Below, one piece after another: positions 7,107 to 11,627 of a DNA stretch of 11,627 bases. Numbering within the stretch: the first letter of the stretch is position 1; the number at the start of each line of letters is the position of its first letter. Origin of the DNA: B46-G9 sp964581175 (lineage in GTDB: Bacteria; Desulfobacterota; DSM-4660; Desulfatiglandales; Desulfatiglandaceae); NCBI GenBank assembly GCA_964581175.1, contig CAZONI010000102.1:1-11627 (forward strand), in the 5' to 3' direction. Below the pieces are notes generated by a model. The model made no database searches, had not been told where the DNA came from, and saw only the letters and a program-made list of their open reading frames with translations. The position numbers and the translations under genes are program-made.

Positions 7107-7973
7107 ATGGATATATTGATCTACGGAGTGATCAACAGCACAGCACTGGCCCTGATGGCCCTCGGCTTTGCCCTTGTCTACGGCACAAGCCGGATCCCCA
7201 ATTTTGCGCACGGAGCTCTCTATGTGGTAACCGGTTTTATCGTCTGGAGTCTCTTGCGCGGAGCAGGCCTGAACTATCTTTTGAGTATCATCATTGCCAT
7301 GGTCATAACGGGGATCATCGGGGCGTTGATGTACCAATTCATCCTTATTCGCGTGCGCGGGATGGCCATTTCCGAGATTATTGCCTCCTATGCCATCGGT
7401 ATTGCGATCCTGGAGAGCTTGCGGTGGTGGGGATTCAAGGGCATGAGCAATACCCTGCCGGTCTTTTGGGAGGGAAGTATCACGATTGGCGGCGTACCCG
7501 TGGATTTCCACCGGATACTGGTCGTCGTGATAGGTTTTGCCGTTGTCGCTTTTCTCTGGGCCTTTACCCATTACACGCGGCTAGGGCTGGCACTCAGGGG
7601 CATGGCGCAGGACGAGCGGGCAGCACTGATGCTGGGCATTGACTCGGACGTTATGGCCCTGGTGGCAATGGCCTTTGGAGCCATGCTCGCGGGACTTGCG
7701 GCGGTGCTGCTTCTGCCGCTGGGAAATATCGTCGTCGAAAAAGGGTACAGCGTCCTCATCCAGGCAATCGCGGTGTGTATCGTAGGAGGCCTCGGGAGCT
7801 GGATGGGTGCGGTCCTGGCGTCATTTCTTATCGGTTTCGCCCAGATTCTGGCCACCGTGTACATCGGGTCGCAGTTTCAGATGGTGGTAGCGCTTCTCGC
7901 CATTATCCTGACCCTCATCCTGCGGCCGTCCGGTCTTTTCGGCCGACAGAAGGAGCTGGAAGAAAGGGTGTGA
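7107..7973 (+). CDS. livH: LivH-type branched-chain-amino-acid-family ABC permease
   Basis: This is one of the two integral membrane subunits of the importer. The ATG at 7107 gives 288 residues, the usual LivH length (about 290), starting MDILIYGVINSTALALMALG like the family. It follows the purine-rich GAGTGGAAG. An upstream ATG at 7035 would add 24 hydrophilic residues (MTKRRSCHEDE...) and is unlikely. Family marks are FALVYGTSRIPNFAHGALY at 21-39, a cytoplasmic coupling loop GLALRGMAQDERAALMLGID at 160-179, IAVCIVGGLGSWMGAVLASF at 221-240, and the terminal LRPSGLFGR at 272-280. About eight hydrophobic helices are visible. It would pair with the LivM-type subunit encoded just downstream and dock the two ATPases on its coupling loop. 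The symbol denotes the family, not proof of leucine transport. Confidence 0.92.
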   Translation: MDILIYGVINSTALALMALGFALVYGTSRIPNFAHGALYVVTGFIVWSLLRGAGLNYLLSIIIAMVITGIIGALMYQFILIRVRGMAISEIIASYAIGIAILESLRWWGFKGMSNTLPVFWEGSITIGGVPVDFHRILVVVIGFAVVAFLWAFTHYTRLGLALRGMAQDERAALMLGIDSDVMALVAMAFGAMLAGLAAVLLLPLGNIVVEKGYSVLIQAIAVCIVGGLGSWMGAVLASFLIGFAQILATVYIGSQFQMVVALLAIILTLILRPSGLFGRQKELEERV

Positions 7974-7974
7974 A

Positions 7975-8988
7975 TTGAACGTGGAGCAGCGTCGAAAAGA
8001 ACGGCTTGACCGGGGGATTAAGGTTCGAAGCGACACCATTTATGCACTTATGTCCGTCAGGGAGCTGGCCTATCTGACCTTGCCGAGGTTTGTCCTGATC
8101 GCCGGCATGCTGGTCCTGCCGCTGGCGATGCCGGGCATGTACTGGCAGCGAGTGGTCTCCATCGTCTGCATTTATGCCATTCTGGCATTGAGTTTTGATT
8201 TCCTGGCCCATTTTGTCGGCCTGGTCTCTCTCGGCGGCGCCTTCTTTATCGGGGTGGGGGGATATATCACAGCTTTATTGAATACAAACTTCGGGATGTC
8301 TCCCCTGCTGAGTGTCCCCATCGCGGCGGTGGCCGGCGGGCTCATCTGTACCCTGCTTCTCCTGCCCTGCCTCCCCTTGCGGGGCGTCTATTTTGCCATA
8401 GTGACCCTTATGTACCCGCTGGCCATGGCTAGAATCATCGAGGCCCTGGATATTCTCGGAGGGACAGACGGGATCATGGGGGTGGGGAGCTTTCCGAATC
8501 GCTGGGTGGAACAGTACCTGGTTATCGCCATGGTTCTCGTATTCCTTTTCGGGATAAGGCGGCTGGTGAACCAGGATATCGGACTGGTATTCCGCGCGGT
8601 GAAAGACAACGACCAGGCGGTGAAGGCTTCCGGAATAAGCATCACTCTGTATAAGGCGGTTGCCGTATTCATAGCTTCCGGAATCGGGTGCCTGAGCGGG
8701 GCCTGCCTGGTCCATATTTATATGTGGTCAGGCATATCCCTTTTTGCGCTTGATTTTTCAATACTGCCCATCGCGGCCACGGTTATCGGGGGAAGCGGCA
8801 CTCTGGTGGGTCCCGTACTCGGGTGCTTTATCCTGGTGCCTATTTCCGAACTCCTGCGGGCCTTCGGGACCCTCCGGATTGTCTTCTATTCCCTGATACT
8901 GGTAGGATTCGTGGTATTCAGGAGTGAGGGGATCATGGTGTACGGCCAGCGGAAATACCACCAGATTGAACGATGGGTCAAAGTGTAG
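7975..8988 (+). CDS. livM: LivM-type branched-chain-amino-acid-family ABC permease
   Basis: This is the second membrane subunit, 337 residues, beginning one base after the LivH-type stop codon. The start is TTG at 7975, placed 6 nt after GAAAGGG; GTG at 7981 (two codons later) is the alternative but has poorer spacing. A charged N-terminal extension of about 35 residues precedes the first helix. Family marks are YAILALSFDFLAHFVGLVSLGGAFFIGVGGY at about 67-97, the GGTDGI motif at 162-167, the coupling loop GLVFRAVKDNDQAVKASGIS at 203-222, and PIAATVIGGSGTLVGPVLG at 265-283. Eight to ten membrane helices are likely. A gap of 84 nt follows before the ATPase genes, with no obvious terminator, so one transcript is expected. 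Confidence 0.92.
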   Translation: MNVEQRRKERLDRGIKVRSDTIYALMSVRELAYLTLPRFVLIAGMLVLPLAMPGMYWQRVVSIVCIYAILALSFDFLAHFVGLVSLGGAFFIGVGGYITALLNTNFGMSPLLSVPIAAVAGGLICTLLLLPCLPLRGVYFAIVTLMYPLAMARIIEALDILGGTDGIMGVGSFPNRWVEQYLVIAMVLVFLFGIRRLVNQDIGLVFRAVKDNDQAVKASGISITLYKAVAVFIASGIGCLSGACLVHIYMWSGISLFALDFSILPIAATVIGGSGTLVGPVLGCFILVPISELLRAFGTLRIVFYSLILVGFVVFRSEGIMVYGQRKYHQIERWVKV

Positions 8989-9072
8989 ACGGATTCATAG
9001 AGCAGTTGCATGGTCGAAGGATCGCGCGGTGGAGCAGAAAGTGGTGACTACTATAGATAAGACGAGGTCTGC

Positions 9073-9861
9073 ATGCGTGAGGAACCCATACTGCGAGTGA
9101 TCGACGTCACCAAGGCGTTTGGGGGAATTCTTGCCTTGAACCGGCTGAGTTTTCATGTCGCCGAAGGAGACATCCTTGGCATTATCGGCCCGAACGGCTC
9201 AGGGAAGACCACGGTGGTCAATTGTATCACCGGGTTCATCAGGATGAGCTCCGGCCGAGTCATTTTTCGGGGAAAGGATATCAGCGGGAAGGCTCCCCAC
9301 AAGATTGCCGATATGGGACTTGCGCGCACCTTCCAGATCATGCGCCCTTATTACAGCCTGCCCGCTTACAAGAACCTGGTGATCCCGCTTTTTTCACCCC
9401 GGGCCAAACGCACGGGAGGCTGGCGGGGCGGCGGCAAACTGGGTGACAGGGATACGGTGGGGATCGATATACTGGAGGAAATTGGATTCGAGCGAGATTC
9501 CTATGTCCCCTACAAGCTCGCTTCAACCCTCCCGACCGGGTACCAGAAGCGCCTTGAGCTCGCCCGCTGCCTTGCGCTCAAACCGGACATGATCATATGT
9601 GATGAGATCTTTTCGGGGTTGAGCATGAGTGAAATAGCGAGCATGGTTCCCCTTATCGAGCGTCTCCAGATGGACGGCATAACCCTCATCATGATCGAAC
9701 ACCGGCTTCGAGAGCTTTTCCGGGTCGCCAATCGTGTTATGGTCCTCAATTTCGGTGAGAAAATTGCCGAAGGCAGCCCCGATGAAGTCATGGCAAACGA
9801 AAAGGTCAAAGAGGCCTATTTTGGGTCCGAAGAGGTGGAGGAGGTCATGAACCATGCTTGA
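9073..9861 (+). CDS. livG: LivG-type ABC transporter ATPase with divergent motifs
   Basis: This is one of the two cytoplasmic ATPases that drive the importer, 262 residues. ATG at 9073 follows GACGAGG at normal spacing. Walker A is GPNGSGKTT at 39-47. The Q-loop region reads LARTFQIMRPY (83-93), the typical LivG form. The signature, normally LSYGQQRRLEIAR, is LPTGYQKRLELAR at 153-165: the central Gly is kept but the following Gln is Tyr. Walker B is MIICDEIFSGLS at 173-184, retaining the catalytic Asp177-Glu178, with Ile in place of the usual Pro. The H-loop His is H210 in MIEH. The main catalytic residues are thus present and the enzyme should work. It carries a short basic insertion (RAKRTGGWRGGGKLGDRD) near 110-127. 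It overlaps the next gene by 8 nt. Confidence 0.93.
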   Translation: MREEPILRVIDVTKAFGGILALNRLSFHVAEGDILGIIGPNGSGKTTVVNCITGFIRMSSGRVIFRGKDISGKAPHKIADMGLARTFQIMRPYYSLPAYKNLVIPLFSPRAKRTGGWRGGGKLGDRDTVGIDILEEIGFERDSYVPYKLASTLPTGYQKRLELARCLALKPDMIICDEIFSGLSMSEIASMVPLIERLQMDGITLIMIEHRLRELFRVANRVMVLNFGEKIAEGSPDEVMANEKVKEAYFGSEEVEEVMNHA

Positions 9862-10600
9862 CGCCGCCGGTTTAATGGTATTCTACGAAAATATGCTGGC
9901 GCTCAACAATGTGAGTATCATGTGCCATGAAGACTCCATAGTGGGGGTATTCGGGGCCAACAGTGCGGGCAAGTCAACGCTCATGTACACCCTTTCCGGG
10001 ATTATGAGGGACATCAAACGGAAGGAGGAAATGGCAGGAGGAGAACGCATTACGGTCATAGGAAAAATACACTACCTGGGAAATGACATCTCAGACGTGA
10101 AGCCCAGCCTTCGGGCAAGGATGGGGATCATTCTCTGCCCGGAACGGCGCAGGATCTTCCGGGAGAGCAGCGTTATTGAAAACCTGCGCATCGGCGCTTA
10201 CCTTGCCTCGCCATCCAAGGCTAGGGCAACCCTTGAATACGTTTTCCAAGTATATCCTGCTCTCGAAAAGCTCAAGAAGAGGATAGGCGGTTTTCTGAGC
10301 GGAGGAGAGCAGCAGATGCTGGCGATCGGACGGGCTCTCATGGCGCAACCCAGGCTTCTGCTCCTGGATGAACCTCTCCTGGGCCTGAGCCCTTTGATGC
10401 AGACGATCCTGGTCCGATCCGCCCGGGAGATAAGGGATGAAAAAGGGATATCCATTATTGTGACAGAGCAATACGCCAGGCCGGTCCTGCCGATCGTAGA
10501 TTACGCGTTCATCCTGGAAAATGGTGCTGCGGTTATGGAAGGCGTGCGCGAGGAACTTTTGAGCAATCCGGATGTTCGGTCGGCGTATTTCGGGATTTGA
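9854..10600 (+). CDS. livF: LivF-type ABC transporter ATPase
   Basis: This is the second ATPase, 248 residues. Its ATG lies inside the end of the LivG-type gene (8-nt overlap), preceded by GGAGGAGG 9 nt upstream, which indicates translational coupling. Walker A is GANSAGKST at 34-42, the canonical signature LSGGEQQ lies at 148-154, and Walker B is LLLLDEPLLGLSP at 168-180. The position after Walker B where other ABC ATPases have His is Gln206 in VTEQYA, as is normal for LivF (VEQNA). After Walker A there is a charged insertion of roughly a dozen residues (KRKEEMAGGERITV, near 55-68) compared with the LivF I know. PERRRIF at 96-102 replaces the usual PEGRRIF. With the LivG-type partner it forms the heterodimeric motor under the LivHM-type permeases. 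Confidence 0.93.
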   Translation: MLDAAGLMVFYENMLALNNVSIMCHEDSIVGVFGANSAGKSTLMYTLSGIMRDIKRKEEMAGGERITVIGKIHYLGNDISDVKPSLRARMGIILCPERRRIFRESSVIENLRIGAYLASPSKARATLEYVFQVYPALEKLKKRIGGFLSGGEQQMLAIGRALMAQPRLLLLDEPLLGLSPLMQTILVRSAREIRDEKGISIIVTEQYARPVLPIVDYAFILENGAAVMEGVREELLSNPDVRSAYFGI

Positions 10601-10612
10601 GAAGGATAGTGC

Positions 10613-11627
10613 ATGAAGACTGATGAGACAACTCTGGAAGAGGAACTGACATTCACCCGTTTTGACGCCATGTGCGAACGGTATCCGAATAAGCCTGCGA
10701 TCATATACCTTGGACAGAGATTCTCCTATGTCCGCATGAAGGATTTGAGTGAGAGATTTGCCGGTTCCCTCGTGGATATGGGTATCAGGAAGGGCGACCG
10801 GGTCATGATCTATACTGCCAACTGCGTCCAGTGGTTTCTCGCTTTCCTGGCTGTGCAGAAGGTAGGAGCCGTCATTGTTCCCGTTTCCCCCATCTATACG
10901 TCGTTCGAGATCGAGTACATGATCAATGATTCCGGTGCCGAAACAATCATATGCCAGGATACGAATTTCTGCTACGTCAAGGAGGTGATGGGCCGGACCG
11001 GGCTGGAAAAGGCGATTGTCACAAACCTCACAGACCTGCTTCCCTTTTGGAAGAGGCTCCTCGGGCTGCTTTTCGATAAAGTTCCACGCGGCAAGGTGGA
11101 CCGTGATGAACGGGTATTTTCCTTTCGGACCCTGCTGAAACATCGTCCTTTTGCCGGAGAGGTGACACTGGACCCGCGGAAGGATTTGTCCTACATCCTT
11201 TACACCGGAGGAACTACAGGCTTTCCGAAAGGGGTCGCCGGGAATCACATGGGAATGACATCGTATGTCAATGATGTCACGGAAGATGTTGCCGGCGGCT
11301 ATCTCAAGGAAGGGGAAGACGTCTATATCGCCGTCAACCCTCTTTTCCATATCATGGCACTGGGTTTGAGCATGGCCCTGGGGTTGAACAGGGGAAACAC
11401 CATTCTCCTGATGCCTGTCCCCCAGGTGGACGCCATCCTTGAGACGATTCAGCGGTATCGCGTGAGATGGATTCTGGGAGTTCCAGCGCTGTACAGGATG
11501 ATTCTCGAAAACGACCGCCTTGACCGGTATGACCTGAGCTCATTGCGGTACTGTTATTGCGGTGGAGATGTTTTGCCCGTGGAAGTCTTCAACCGGTGGG
11601 AAGGACGTTTCGGCATCCCCATCTACC
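10613..11627 (+). CDS. AMP-forming long-chain-type acyl-CoA ligase (3' partial)
   Basis: The frame is open from ATG 10613 to the window end, showing 338 residues of a protein that would normally have about 500-560. AAGGA sits 6 nt before the start, and the gap from the LivF-type gene is only 12 nt, so it is surely in the operon. It matches the ANL superfamily: an N-terminal FDAMCERYPNKPAIIYLGQRFSY segment, GDRVMIYTANCVQWFLAFL, and the adenylate P-loop YTGGTTGFPKG at 197-207 (usual form YTSGTTGxPKG, here Gly for Ser). The segment FWKRLLGLLFDKVPRGKV near 144-161 is typical of the FadD-like long-chain subgroup. NPLFHIMAL and YCYCGGDVLP follow. The reaction would be carboxylate plus ATP plus CoA giving acyl-CoA, AMP and PPi. 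Substrate specificity and the C-terminal hinge are not visible. The likely job is to trap and activate the acid imported by the adjacent transporter. Confidence 0.92.
   Translation, partial: MKTDETTLEEELTFTRFDAMCERYPNKPAIIYLGQRFSYVRMKDLSERFAGSLVDMGIRKGDRVMIYTANCVQWFLAFLAVQKVGAVIVPVSPIYTSFEIEYMINDSGAETIICQDTNFCYVKEVMGRTGLEKAIVTNLTDLLPFWKRLLGLLFDKVPRGKVDRDERVFSFRTLLKHRPFAGEVTLDPRKDLSYILYTGGTTGFPKGVAGNHMGMTSYVNDVTEDVAGGYLKEGEDVYIAVNPLFHIMALGLSMALGLNRGNTILLMPVPQVDAILETIQRYRVRWILGVPALYRMILENDRLDRYDLSSLRYCYCGGDVLPVEVFNRWEGRFGIPIY

Noticed and set aside
7014..7571. Open frame of 185 codons on the minus strand
   Set aside because: It is antisense to the LivH-type permease; its hydrophilic His/Asp-rich composition is the usual mirror of membrane-protein codons.
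10091..11350. Open frame of 419 codons on the minus strand
   Set aside because: It lies opposite the LivF-type ATPase and acyl-CoA ligase genes, whose motifs are unmistakable. Its translation has no recognisable domain and is rich in His, Pro and Arg, as expected from the antisense of high-GC coding sequence.

Overview
This window most resembles a chromosomal segment from a strictly anaerobic bacterium of the Desulfobacterota (former Deltaproteobacteria; sulfate-reducing or syntrophic type). That is an inference from gene content: a NuoF-type flavoprotein fused to a GltD/NfnB-type oxidoreductase, a complete branched-chain-amino-acid-type (LIV/HAAT) ABC importer followed directly by an acyl-CoA ligase, and a PP-loop thiolase-like protein of a kind I associate with this group. 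GC content looks moderately high and even throughout. I see no mobile element, phage gene, CRISPR array, rRNA or tRNA.

Layout. (1) 3-2195, + strand: the 3' part of a large iron-sulfur flavoprotein joining an NADH-oxidising NuoF module to an NAD(P)H/FAD GltD-like module; its 5' end lies outside the window. (2) 2217-3119, +: an unrecognised protein with one transmembrane helix and a long coiled coil. (3) 3134-5066, - strand: a two-gene unit, read first as a zinc-finger-less DnaJ/CbpA-type co-chaperone and then, 4 nt later, as a PP-loop ATPase resembling tRNA thiolases; it converges on (2) with a 14-nt gap. (4) 5067-5688: about 620 bp without a convincing gene, separating the minus-strand pair from the divergent plus-strand operon. 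(5) 5689-11627, +: livK-livH-livM-livG-livF-type genes and then an AMP-forming acyl-CoA ligase that runs off the right edge.

How they work together. The right half looks like one transport-and-activation operon. A secreted binding protein captures a small ligand, two permeases and two ATPases import it, and the ligase next door would convert a carboxylate to its CoA thioester. In anaerobes such arrangements suggest uptake of aromatic, fatty or other organic acids rather than leucine, but the substrate cannot be read from sequence. The left-edge fusion protein would handle electrons between NADH, NAD(P)H and iron-sulfur partners, which fits the redox balancing of an anaerobe living on such acids; no direct link to the transporter is shown.

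The most notable points are the NuoF-GltD fusion, the DnaJ/PP-loop pairing, the orphan membrane coiled-coil protein, a strong hairpin between the binding-protein gene and the first permease gene, and divergent nucleotide-binding motifs in the LivG-type ATPase. I found no clearly unprecedented system.
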